Assembly (NCBI GenBank): GCA_035079385.1
Contig: JAVHKY010000026.1
Span: 2,878,501-2,942,500, forward strand
Source of the DNA: Aspidiotus rigidus
Lineage: Eukaryota > Arthropoda > Insecta > Hemiptera > Diaspididae
Direction of reading: 5' to 3'
DNA: 64,000 bases
Below are positions 1 through 9,958 of the stretch, piece after piece (within the stretch, counting starts at the first letter, position 1; each line of letters starts with the position of its first letter). A program made the translations under genes and the position numbers. The notes under the pieces were generated by a model. It had not been told where the DNA came from. It saw only the letters and a list, made by a program, of their open reading frames with translations, and ran no database searches.

Positions 1-36
1 TGGTGAAGAAAAATTTCATTTCATGACTGAATTAAG

Positions 37-168
37 TTTTACGAAAAAGATGCACGTATTCCTATTGATCCATTAAAAAAAACAATTGTTATCTCATTTC
101 AAATATCCAATGAGAGGATTCGAAGTTTACGTTTTCAATTCGAAGCCAATAATTATTTGTTCCGCCAG
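37..168 (+). CDS. Candidate internal coding exon, unknown product (partial)
   Basis: An open frame without stops runs from just after a TGA at 28-30 to position 168, where the sequence CGCCAG is followed by GTAAGT, a near-ideal 5' splice donor. The translated part is mixed hydrophobic and basic (it contains FYEKDARIPIDP and ends EANNYLFRQ) and looks more protein-like than the surrounding AT-rich DNA. A possible acceptor is the AG at 35-36. The gene would continue on the plus strand into 169 onward, but no partner exon was recognised there. The family is not recognised. It could also be a chance frame or transposon-derived. Confidence 0.3.
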
Positions 169-1020
169 GTAAGTAAAAAAAAAAAAAAAATCTTGTGTAG
201 GTATTTTTCCTGAACTCGATAAGGCACTAATCAGTGTACGCTTCGTATCGAATTCAACCCTCATTTTTGCTATCCTTACTAAATTGATGATAATAATTTA
301 AATATTATACGTATTGCTAATTCGAGTACTTTATCAAGAATTACTATAGGATTATTTCTTCCAGATTCAGGTAAACGTTTAATTTTTATCTGAAAACGGA
401 TCCTGACTTCGTTCGCGTAGGTACTGGATTCCAAAAATAATATTATATTTTCAAAATCGAATAATTCATTGTTACTGACAAAGGAATCTTGGTAGACCTT
501 CATTTTATGAATGAACAATTTTTCAAACTTATTTATAGATTAGTTAGGTAGCCAATTTTATGAAGAAATGAAATACCTATCAATCAATTTGTTTTATTAT
601 ATTTGCAAATAAATTTCATAATTACGTTTTAATGAAATATTGTAGAAATATAAATAAATAATACAATGAAAGTTATCGATAATCTTCAAATGTCTTCGAC
701 AAAAAACTTGATCTTTCATCTTTGCTCAAATTCTTCGTCGTTTTTGTCGTTGACTGATTTTACTATCGATTCTCGTCGAAAATACACAAATATAAAAGCT
801 ATCAATCCTGACAGAAGACAAACTGAAAAAAAATTCAAATTTCCAGATGAGAAAGAAAATAAAATAACAGAGTTTTTAATCTGCAGTTAGTCGAGACCCC
901 AGAAAGAAAGACTGAGAAGGAAAAAAATTGATAATTTTTTCAGAGGATACCAAAAAAAAAAAAAGACGACGAATTAAATCTTGTGGTGATAGATGGCAAA
1001 AATTTATAGGACAAATTTAG
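169..1020. other. AT-rich stretch, no supported gene
   Basis: Low-GC sequence. A 74-codon frame at 666-890 (+) begins at an ATG in an AT-rich context. It is Lys/Asn/Ser-rich and shows no family signature. A pyrimidine-rich tract ending in CAG lies at about 935-943 but does not complete a convincing gene model. Confidence 0.4.
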
Positions 1021-1030
1021 AAGCATCGGA

Positions 1031-1550
1031 AAACGTGTTTAAAACGACGCTTGAAACTCCAAAAATGTGTCTCAAATCATAATTAAATGATTCAGAACGG
1101 TTTTGTATAGTGTTCAAAACATTTAAAACACGTTTTAAATAAGGAATTTAAAACCATCATTCAAAATGTTTTAAACATAAAATCCGTATTAAACTAAAAA
1201 AATACTTTTTTTTTTTTTGAAAAACATTGAAATTTATATTTTTTTTCTATTAGGCTTCACTAAAAACGATCTTTGACAATTCTTCCAGGATTGAAAAAAT
1301 GAGAAAAAAATCTGAACATTGCATTGTTTAAATCGATGTTTAAGACCGATGTTAAAACGTGTTTAAAACGACAGTTGAAACTCCAAAAATGTGTTTCAAA
1401 CCATACCTAATTAAATAATTTAGAACAGTTTTAAACGATGTTTAAAACATTTAAAACACGTTTTAAATAGGGGATTCAAAACCACCATTCAATACGTATA
1501 ACTCGTATTAAACTAAAAAAAAACACGTTTTTTTTTTTTTTTTTTTTTTA
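1031..1550. repeat. Tandem duplication, period about 324 bp, rich in GTTTAAAAC/TTTTAAAC
   Basis: The stretch beginning ACGTGTTTAAAACGAC near 1032 recurs near 1356, and the following 150 bases match with scattered substitutions (for example TTGAAACTCCAAAAATGTG in both). Each unit contains several GTTTAAAAC/GTTTTAAAC-type words, so short hairpins are possible. Each unit ends near a poly-T run (1207-1219 and 1529-1549). Confidence 0.65.
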
Positions 1551-1609
1551 AAGTAGTGGTTTAATGGTCATTAGTACGACTTTAAAATCAATATTCCTCT
1601 CATCACATA

Positions 1610-2815
1610 ATCCAGAATGGCGCAGTGGCGTCCCTCAAGGAGAAGTATAGAGTGTTCCTCTTGTAGTTAACGATATAACTAAATTCATCCACGAACCTCA
1701 AATTTTGAAAACGTCAAAATGCTCCTGCAGGAAAATTGTGATATAATTTCTTTGTGAGCCTTGGGGCGAGGCTTTCGTTTCTTGGAAATTGAAACTATCC
1801 TAGTAATACTTCGAAAAAGATTTTCACACCCTATATCCTTCCCTTTCCTAATTCCTCAACATTTCAAAATTAATCTCTGTACTTCCTCTAAATTTATCGT
1901 CATCCTTGTACTGAATGGCTGTAATCGTAAACTTCTTCTCCACCTATACAAAAACCTGATTCACTCTCAACTGGACTACGGTGCCCCAATATACAGTCAA
2001 TCTATGTAATAAATCTTGTCTGAAATTATCAGATGCAATTTAATCGTCAGCACTGGTTGGCCTCCTGTGAACTACGTTCTAGTCCTACTCTCAGCTTCTG
2101 CACTGAAGTGAGAGAATACCCTCTCAGGTACCGCTTCTAAACCCTCATTGCTAATTTTCTTGTATCGGCAGCCCAATTCATATCACTCAGCTCCAAAGAT
2201 GTCACATTGAAATCTTTACGCTCTATCATATTTCCTCGTCCACGGTTGACTCTTCGGTCATAGATGTCCGACTCGATCTAGCTACTCTTTCGAAACTCAT
2301 AACACTATAAACAGACAATTCGTTAAAAATATCATCTCTAACAAATACCTATGCGACTTAACACTGAGTCGGAACCCGAAACTAGGGACGCGCATGCTCA
2401 GTCCAAGGTGTCGCAAACAATTACCGATTGAGAAATTCTGCGTGTATTTTCATCGTTGAAGTAAACGCCACATACGCTTGTCTTTCTTATCTCACTCAGC
2501 TCAGATTCTTACTGTTAACTGATTCATTGTCATCACTCCTGACTATTTAATTCAACGCCTTAATTTACTTCATCTCTCTGAACACTAGTCTCTCCCCTCT
2601 GTATTCCGGATTACATCAACTTCCTGGAACTTGACGCGGTTAACCCACCACTCAGAGCCACCGACCTCCTATCATCAGAAAACCCTTCAATTTTCTCACA
2701 CATTTTCAAATTTATCTCTGACCTACCTCCTTCCATCAACATTTAAATTCAATTTATTTTTTCCGTTTTTCCTTCGAGGTAAGGCCCAGTAGCCATCCTC
2801 TTTCCAACCGCCTTT
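1610..2815 (+). mobile_element. Degenerate non-LTR retrotransposon (LINE) copy, RT to RNase H
   Basis: Broken copy of the same lineage as the better copy at 6773-9255. Recognisable pieces in order are: SGVPQGEV (RT) near 1628, interrupted by a stop; NGCNRKLLLHLYKNLIHSQLDYGAP at about 1911-1985, matching a block in the better copy; and an RNase H piece with LLLTDSLSSL near 2510-2540. Frames shift repeatedly and stops are frequent, so it is not functional. The 3' end near 2775-2812 resembles the other copy's 3' end (GCC..AG..AGCC..CCTC) but is followed by poly-T rather than poly-A. Confidence 0.75.
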
Positions 2816-3290
2816 TTTTTTTTTTTTTTTTTTTTTAATGATTTACTCTCTTTAAATTCTAAAGAGCGATTAAATCAATCTTTTTTAATACAAGAAATCA
2901 AACTCGGCTCCATAGTCCTTACAACGGATTGCTATGTCGGAGTACTATTGTTTTCACTTTTTTTTTTTTTCTACATTTATGCATGTGTGTAATTTTTTTT
3001 CCCCCTATTCTTTTTTTTTTTTTTTTGTTTTATATTGTTTTGTTTTGTTTTTTTGTTTTTTTTGTGTTTTTCTTTTATAATTTTTCTCTATGGTTGGATG
3101 TAATAAAAAAAAAAAAAAAAAAAAAAACCTTTCTCTTACGAAATTACTGACCGTGTATTTACACATAGTCCTGCCTATAACCTCAAAAATCATTATCAAT
3201 CCCTGATACTTTACTTCTGGCATGAATTTTAGAAACTTAATATCCAAATAGACTTGGTGCAACCAAAAAAAAAAAAAGTCCAGAGCCTTG
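2813..3290. repeat. Low-complexity poly-T, poly-A and T/G-rich tracts
   Basis: Homopolymer T runs at 2813-2836, 2958-2970 and 3011-3025, then T/G-rich sequence to about 3075, then an A run near 3103-3126. Short frames here encode only Phe- or Lys-rich strings and are not genes. Confidence 0.85.
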
Positions 3291-4630
3291 GACTTCCTCT
3301 TATCAAACCACCCGTTATGAAGAAATCAGTCACAAATGTGTTACCCTTTTCTATTTATTTTTCTTAGGTCAATTCTCTCCATCTCTTGCCAATACTGCCA
3401 ACATATTATATCTATTGAATCGCTTTATTCGTGTCATCTTGTTAAAAATATATATGCCTGTCTCACTCTTGTTCTTCCCATCTTCGATGTACTCTTGCTT
3501 ATACCAATTCCGATACGGCCACTGACTCTCTTGACTGTCTGCGCTCCCCTTTTTTACCCTCTACTGTAGTCTCAAATCCCTCCATATTTCCGACCCTAAT
3601 TTTCACAAACTCTCCACAGTCTCCGACCCCGAGCTGACAACGCTTGGAATAGCGGGGAAAGAAAAACGATTTTGATTCCGTGTATTTATTTTGAAGAAAT
3701 TCTACTCATTTTGAAGGTTTAAAACCTGTACTTGAAAGACATCCAGAAAAGAGCTAAGCAACCTCAAAATAGTCACTGCCTATATAATTACAGGCCACCA
3801 ATTATATTCTAATGGTACAGTATCTATCAGCCTTCATTCTTTTGTAGGACTCAATAAGACTAGTATATCTTTAAACTGTAAACAATCCACATAAATACCA
3901 TCACTTCTAGCGCCTACTTCAATACTTTACTTACGAATAAGATATGTTTTTTTCTTCCTCTCTTCAGAAAGATATTCTTTCCATACGGGCCCAATAAGGG
4001 GTAAACCACTCATTTTGTGATACAATTTCATGTCCCAGCGACAAACACCTTGACGAAAATACAAACAGATGATTTGAATAATTTCACTCGAAAGTTTTTG
4101 GCAAGGAAAGCGATACTAGCAAATCATTCACTTACCTCTTTTGAAACAGTCTGGATCATGAGCGTCGACATCGATTTCTTTTTCAATCATCGTTTCAGGA
4201 GAATTTGAACTCAAATCGGTGGCTTCATGTGCTAAATTATACAGACGTACCTAATTATTATTATTATAATATCGATTGGTGGTAAAACGAGAAACCTCGT
4301 ACATTTTTTGACATTTCTTATTTTGGGTATGATGGCTGATTTAAACAGCTGTCTTACCTTGCAAGAGTTGACTGTATGATGATGTCACTAACAGCCACAT
4401 TGGCGTCCATTTATAAAAAATCATACTCCGATTTTCAAGATACTTAGATTATCGTGACACCTTCCAGAGGCGATATTTTTCGTCAAATAATGAACGTTAT
4501 TATTGGGTCATCTTTGAGCAAGTATCATAGAAATTGACCGCATTCTTTAGCGGAATATGCAGCTTGTAGTACTTTTCTCTCTAAACTGGATAACGTATCG
4601 ATTATTGAGATTTGCTTTATCTTATCTCAA
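3291..4630. other. No gene recognised
   Basis: Unassigned AT-rich DNA. Small open frames (3336-3569, 4017-4208) lack motifs, splice partners or coding bias. Parts may be decayed transposon sequence, but no family could be assigned. Confidence 0.4.
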
Positions 4631-4633
4631 TTT

Positions 4634-5115
4634 TAACAGGGAACCTGTTTTATGGGGGGCTATTTGAGAAATCTGCCGTCCGCCGTCCGCCGTGCGCCGT
4701 GCGCCGTCCAGCGAAAAACTTAGAAAAATTTCGACCCTCGAGCCATATATGATAGGAGAGGGACTTAGAAAAATTTCGACTCTCGAGCTATAGATGATAG
4801 GAGGGGAACTTAGAAAAATTTCGACTCTCGAGCTATATTATGATAGGAGGGGAACTTAGAAAAATTTCGACTCTCGAGCTATATATGATAGAAGGGGGAC
4901 TTAGAAAAATTTCGACTCTCGAGCCATATATGATAGGAGAGGGACTTAGAAAAATTTCGACTCTCGAGCTATATATGATAGAAGGGGGACTTAGAAAAAT
5001 TTCGACTGTCGAGCTATATATGATCTAGGCTTCCTTGAATTTTCAATACCAAATCTCATTCGAATCATAAAACAGGTTCCCTGCGTTCCTCGTTTAACTT
5101 CGTTAAGGAAGCCGT
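4634..5115 (+). mobile_element. Dispersed inverted-repeat element carrying a 45-bp minisatellite (copy A, compact form)
   Basis: The left end GGGAACCTGTTTTATG at 4639-4654 is exactly inverted at the right as CATAAAACAGGTTCCC (5066-5081). Just inside the left end are the CCGTCCGCCGT-type words shared by the other copies. The centre is the 45-bp minisatellite. The right end continues with a conserved module, TGCGTTCCTCGTTTAACTTC then GTTAAGGAAGCC, to about 5113. AACAGG-GAA-CCTGTT at the left edge and TTAAC-TTC-GTTAA at the right are small palindromes. There is no coding capacity. The class is undetermined: it resembles non-autonomous elements with minisatellite cores, such as DINE/Helentron-like or TIR elements. 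Confidence 0.75.
4720..5027 (+). repeat. 45-bp minisatellite, about 7 units
   Basis: The unit reads approximately ACTTAGAAAAATTTCGACTC followed by TCGAGCTATATATGATAGGA and GGGGG. Seven units are recognisable, with a few substitutions each. Because 45 is divisible by three, frames through it stay open and give a 15-residue peptide period; these are not genes. The same unit recurs at 32945-33175, 39261-39660, 44511-44745 and 63710-64000. Confidence 0.9.
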
Positions 5116-5178
5116 AATTTTTTACGTTTTTTGACGCAGTCTCTTCATAGGAAATGTATCACGTTAAGTATGTCCAAA

Positions 5179-5267
5179 TTGAAGCGCTGCGTGGAAAAGG
5201 GGCCTCCGTCTAATGTATTTCTTATGGAACGGAGGCCCCTTTTCCACGCAGTGCCAGTGCTTCAATT
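5179..5267. repeat. Near-perfect hairpin: 23-bp stem, 19-nt loop
   Basis: CTGCGTGGAAAAGGGGCCTC plus CGT (5187-5209) is exactly inverted at 5229-5251. Imperfect pairing extends outward to TTGAAGCG on the left and GTGCTTCAA on the right. The arms are GC-rich against AT-rich surroundings. It could be a tiny fold-back element or could form an RNA stem-loop. Confidence 0.8.
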
Positions 5268-5626
5268 TTCCAAATCTATCGTTTGAGCTTTTTTTGCATA
5301 TCGTCTGCACTATTTATTTTCCAGTAAATAAGTATATCAACTAAATCAAAGTACGAAGTTGTGAATTATTGTTGTTCACAGCAAGTAGCAGTGATCATCC
5401 TTCAAGCGACCCAGTCCATATCTAAACTGTCACCACTCACTCATCTAAGACTCAAAATGACTGCACGTCTGATATTGCTCATAATTTTTGCCCTGGCCCC
5501 CGATCTACATGGACCAAATATTTTGCTTGACTCGGTTTGGTCCGTTACCCTAGCCCGGCCTGCTCAATCTCATCAGACCTATAAATGACAAATTACTGAC
5601 ATAGAGATTTTGCTAGGCTTTTTTCG
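5268..5626. other. No gene recognised (downstream of the YqaJ gene)
   Basis: Short intergenic stretch just past the minus-strand stop codon at 5627-5629. It would contain the 3' UTR of the YqaJ-type gene. No motif stands out. Confidence 0.4.
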
Positions 5627-8600
5627 CTAGAACGCCCGCCAATCGATTTTATTCTCTTCCGTTATTACATGTTTGTTTTTTAGATTTAGCACGTGAGGTA
5701 TAAATTCGTTCATGTAAAAATCGAGTAGTAAGTCTATATTTTTAGCCCAGGACTCGTCTTTTTCAATTCTGAACGAAATTGCTTCATTTGGCGTCCATAT
5801 GTACAAGAGACCATATTGCCGACCAGAAAATAATATTTCCCCTTGAACTTGATCGTAGTAAATGTGATTCGGATTTACATGGTAGGTGCCATCGCTCTGG
5901 AAAAAAACGGAAGAATTAATCGAATTTTTTCTTATTACAGGTAAATGCGATCTTCTTCTAGAGAAAAGAAACTCGTATGTTGTGTGTCTCATCTTTGCAA
6001 AATCAGTCCACCAAAGACCTGCCTCTATCTTGACGAACTTTTTCCGGTTCGACCTTTACAGCATCCGAGGGAAAGTTCAAGTTCCGTCATTTCAATCTCG
6101 GAAGAAACATCCAATTGACGTCACTACAACCTCTGCCATTGTCTGTATCCCCCCTTTCTTTGATATAAATTGTGCCAAATACATGTCAAGTTTTTCTCAT
6201 AGCAGTTGACTTTTTTCATCCCTCTGCTATGTTACAAACAAAGCAATTTCTCTACTTACTCCGCGGATAATTATGTATTTATTTGCCGGAATGAAAGACT
6301 CCTCTAAGTTTTCCTCTCTTCGAAAACGGTACGGGCATTTGATTTCGATCACGCACTCGTCGGTTATTGCATCAGGTGAAGCGCCTAGGAGGCCAGATTC
6401 ATGCAGATACAATCCTGTAAAAATTATTGCAGCCGATAAAATTTTCTGCCAGAGCTAAATAAATAAAGATCATCATAATATATTTTCATGCTTGCTCTTC
6501 TCGTTCGTACCCAAGTAACCTCTCTGCATTCCTCCCATCTTTAAGAAGTTCCTTATCAACTCTACTTTATGTGCTCGTTGAAACTTTGACCTATCCAGAA
6601 TCCATCTGCTTCCATCTCGTGATGTAAACTCTAGAGGTAGTCCCCTTTCTCTTTCCAATTCCTCTTCGCTACCTCGTTAACGTTCAGATTAGGCACTGTA
6701 GATCGTGACTGTATTTACAAGTTTTTCAACCGGGGTAGGAAATAATTATAATCGAGGCACTAAAAATGCAGTCACCTATCCTGTCTTCTGGAAAACAGTC
6801 ATCATTCTCCCCATATTGAAACCTGGCTCGGACCCTCTCCTCCCTGCCTCATATTGCCCCATAGCCCTTTCTAGCGTTCTTGGCAAATTATTTCAAAAAA
6901 TTCTGAACAAAAGACTCTTGTGGTATCTAGAATCCAATAACATCCTCTCTCCCTTCCAATATGGCTTCAGAAAAGGACGGAACACTATACAACCCCTTTA
7001 TGATCTCCAATCTCAAATCAACGATGTCACCAATAACAAATCCTCCCTATACTCTATCTTCTTTGATCTCCAAGAGGCCTTTCCCCGGGTATGGAGACAC
7101 CTCATCTCTACCGAACTTTACGAAATTGGTCTCCGAGGCCACCTCCCTAACATCCTACAAACTTTTCTCAACGACAGAACCCTCCTAGTAAGAATCAATA
7201 ACATAACCTCCCCTCCCCTTTCGGTCCAAAATGGAGTCCCTCAAGGAGAAGTCTTCAGTGTCTTACTTTTTCTAATAGCAATAAATGATATCACCAAATG
7301 TGTAACCCCCCCCTCACCCAGCGTCTTTTCGCTGATGACTATAACATCACTATCCGTTCAGCAAATTCGCAAAGAGCCCACAGACTCCTACAGGATACCC
7401 TCAACTCAATCACCACATGGACATCAAAAAGAGGATTTAGATTTTCTTCCTCGAAAACCTACTCAGTTATTTTCAAAAAAAGAAATCCTATCCCCTCCTT
7501 ACCTCCTCTAATTTTACAAAACTTCCAAATCCCATCTCGTAACTACGGCAAACTTCTCGGCTTACATTTTGACCAAAAACTTACCTGGGCCCCCCACATT
7601 AAAACCCTCAAAGCCAAATGCACACGCGCTGTAAACATAATAAAATACATATCTCATCCATCTAAAGGCTGCAACAGAAAGTTACTCCTTCTTCTATACA
7701 AAAGTCTTATTCGCTCAAAATTAGATTACGGTTCCCCGATCTACAACACAGCGAAAAAAACCGTCCTTGCCTTACTCGACCCCATCCAGACATCTTCTCT
7801 CAGGATTGCCCTGGGAGCTTATCGCACCAGCCCCAAACTTAGCCTGTGTGCAGAAGCCCCAGATCCTCCCCTTCACTTTCGAAGGCTCATACTAACCTCC
7901 AACTTTTTATCCTCTGTAGCACAATTCCCACAACTCCCAATCTTTAACCGAATCTTTCACCACTATCACAACCAAGCCTCCACCAAACATATTCGCCTTC
8001 AATTCAATCACCTGATCAACAAACCGTTCGTAGCACATCCCCTAGGACCCATATACACAACCTTCCCCCCCCTTGGACCTTTCCTCAACCTAAAATACGC
8101 CTAGATCTCACAGAAATCCCAAAATCTGACAAACCTGGTTTTACCCAACATATCAACCAACTACTTCAAGAATACCCTGACCATTCACTTTGCCTCACCG
8201 ATGGGTCGAAAACATCTACTAAAGCAGCCTACGCATACTCCATCGACGGGGAAATATCTTCTCATCGCATCCGAAATAAAGCCTCTATTTTTACAGCCGA
8301 ACTAATGGCCATTTTTTCCTGCCTTTCCCACCTCTCTCAACTACCCCCAAACGGTAAATTTATTATTCTCACTGACTCACTTTCTTCACTCCACTCCCTT
8401 ACAGACGCATACAACTCTAACCCTATAATCCAACGCATCTTTCTCACACTACACACTTTGGAAACAATTAACACTCAAATTATCTTCATATGGATCCCTG
8501 GACACACCAATTTCCCCGACCACGACGCAGCCGCTAAACAAGTACCTCCCTCAGTCAAATAACTGATAATTCACCCCTACCAACCCTAGATTACAAAAAT

Positions 8601-9958
8601 TACTATCGTTCTCTCATCACACAATCGTGGAACACTCTTTGGGAAAATCAAACAAATAATAAACTTCTCAGTATCAAAAAAAACCCGGTTCCTTGGGTAT
8701 CCTCCATTCAAAACACAAGAAGAGAAGAAGTAATTCTCTCTCGTCTCAGAATTGGTCACACAAAAATTACTCACACCCACCTCATCAGTCCCTACATCCT
8801 AACCCCTCCCTCATGTCCCTACTGTCAAAAAGACAAATTAACAGTGGAACACTTTTTTTCATGCCCCAGACTTTTACCCCTTCGCTCTTCTTCAAATACC
8901 CCCTCTTCACTCACCCAAGCACTCAAAAACAACCAGGAAATCATTTCGAATACCCTACATTACCTAAGACAAACTGACTTTTACGCTCACATCTGAACAC
9001 ATACATCGACTATACCTCTACAACCTTCTACATACACACATTGTAAACTTTTACACACCATTACCTGAAACAGTTACACTCGACATTATATTCCATCCTC
9101 TTATCCTTCCTCACTTTTCCTTACTCTACCAACTTCTTTAAAACCTCCCTTTTCTTATGTGTTATTTATAATATTACTTTCATAACTTTTGTAACGCCGA
9201 GCCAATAGCCCTCGTGTAGCTCTAGTGCTCGTAAAAAAAAAAATAAATAAATAAATAAAAATGCAGTACCTGCTCGTTTGATATTCCAAGAAGGATGCAT
9301 CTGTCTTAACGTATCCAGGACCGAAGATTCGTGAAATTTGCCCCATCGTACGGCTTTAATCTACAACAAAAATTTATTTGTATACGTAGTACGAAAACAA
9401 GAGCCTGCATATCTGAAAAAGGATTTTTATTCTTGCAGGACAAAACTACCCTCCCATCAATTGTTGTAGGCGAAGATACCTTCTGCAAATCGTAGTTTCC
9501 TAGTATTCGCTTGAATAACGATGGCGGATACGAATCACGTCTAATAGCTTTCAAAATATCTCCAAAAATACTGGCCGTCAATCTGTATTTTCTCAATACC
9601 AAATAACGAGGATCGTCGAATTGATTGATCGTATCGTCGGCGACTGAGTTGATGAATTCCCAAGAGAAGTTGCAACGTTTCAGCAAAAACTTTTTTTTAT
9701 TTTTGGATACTTGAAATCTCTTCGATTCCAGAATCGGCTGCAAATCCCCGAGTATTTTCTTGCCGCGAGCAGTCAAAGATGACGAAGAAATTCTCGAAGC
9801 GTTTCTCATACTACTACTATTGAAGGAGACCGACAAGTTTTCGGAATCGTTTGCAAAAGATTTATTCGTTTGTAAACTCATCGAAAAGATTCGTTCGATT
9901 ATTTCGTCAGCATTTCGCATCGTAGGTCGGAATTTGGATAACTGGACGACAGCAATCA
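5627..9958 (-). CDS. YqaJ-type exonuclease (viral recombinase family) gene, 5' end unresolved
   Basis: The protein is rebuilt from four exons: 9958-9480, 9360-9270, 6414-6260 and 5896-5627 (stop). All junctions have GT..AG and matching phase (0, 1, 0). In order it shows LRKYRLTAS, then KAVRWGKFHE (the conserved Trp-Gly/Glu block), GASPDA, EIKCP, YYDQVQGE and WTPNE. These are the ordered signatures of the YqaJ fold, a lambda-exonuclease-like nuclease. The candidate metal ligands D (SPD), E and K (EIK) are present. The visible part is about 330 residues. The first exon begins at an apparent acceptor (AG at 9960-9959), so upstream exons or a split start codon are likely. Family members digest double-stranded DNA, and animal copies are often of mobile-element origin. 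The host role here is unknown. Confidence 0.8.
6761..6772. repeat. Left target-site duplication of the LINE
   Basis: TAAAAATGCAGT, identical to 9256-9267. The right copy sits next to the YqaJ 5' splice site (donor GT at 9269-9268 on the minus strand). Confidence 0.85.
6773..8996 (+). pseudogene. Reverse transcriptase/RNase H polyprotein remnant of the LINE
   Basis: The reading frame contains RT motifs (ILKPGSDP, QYGFRKGRNT, QNGVPQGEVFSV, LFADDYN with the catalytic Asp pair), then RNase H with acidic residues in LTDGSK, FTAELMAI, LTDSLSS and PDHDAA, then CPYC-x8-H-x4-C near 8815-8865, ending at TGA 8994-8996. It is broken by frame changes: at a C8 run (7306-7313), at a second C8 run (8065-8072), and near 8540. 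Both C8 sites would be repaired in frame by one more C. That suggests slippage decay or homopolymer undercalling. The 5' part (ORF1 and endonuclease) is absent through truncation. Confidence 0.85.
6773..9255 (+). mobile_element. 5'-truncated LINE (I/Jockey-like, with RNase H) inserted in a YqaJ intron
   Basis: A 5'-truncated non-LTR retrotransposon lies antisense within the intron between YqaJ exons 2 and 3. It is bounded by a 12-bp direct repeat, TAAAAATGCAGT, at 6761-6772 and 9256-9267, the expected target-site duplication. It begins inside the reverse transcriptase N-terminal block (WKTVIILPILKPG) and ends in an A-rich tail with TAAA repeats (9230-9255). The domain order RT, then RNase H, then a C-terminal CCHC-like knuckle places it in the I/Jockey group with RNase H; an exact clade needs a phylogeny. 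Confidence 0.9.
9256..9267. repeat. Right target-site duplication of the LINE
   Basis: TAAAAATGCAGT, identical to 6761-6772. Read on the minus strand it directly follows the GT of the intron donor, so the insertion falls about 14 bases into the intron. Confidence 0.85.
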
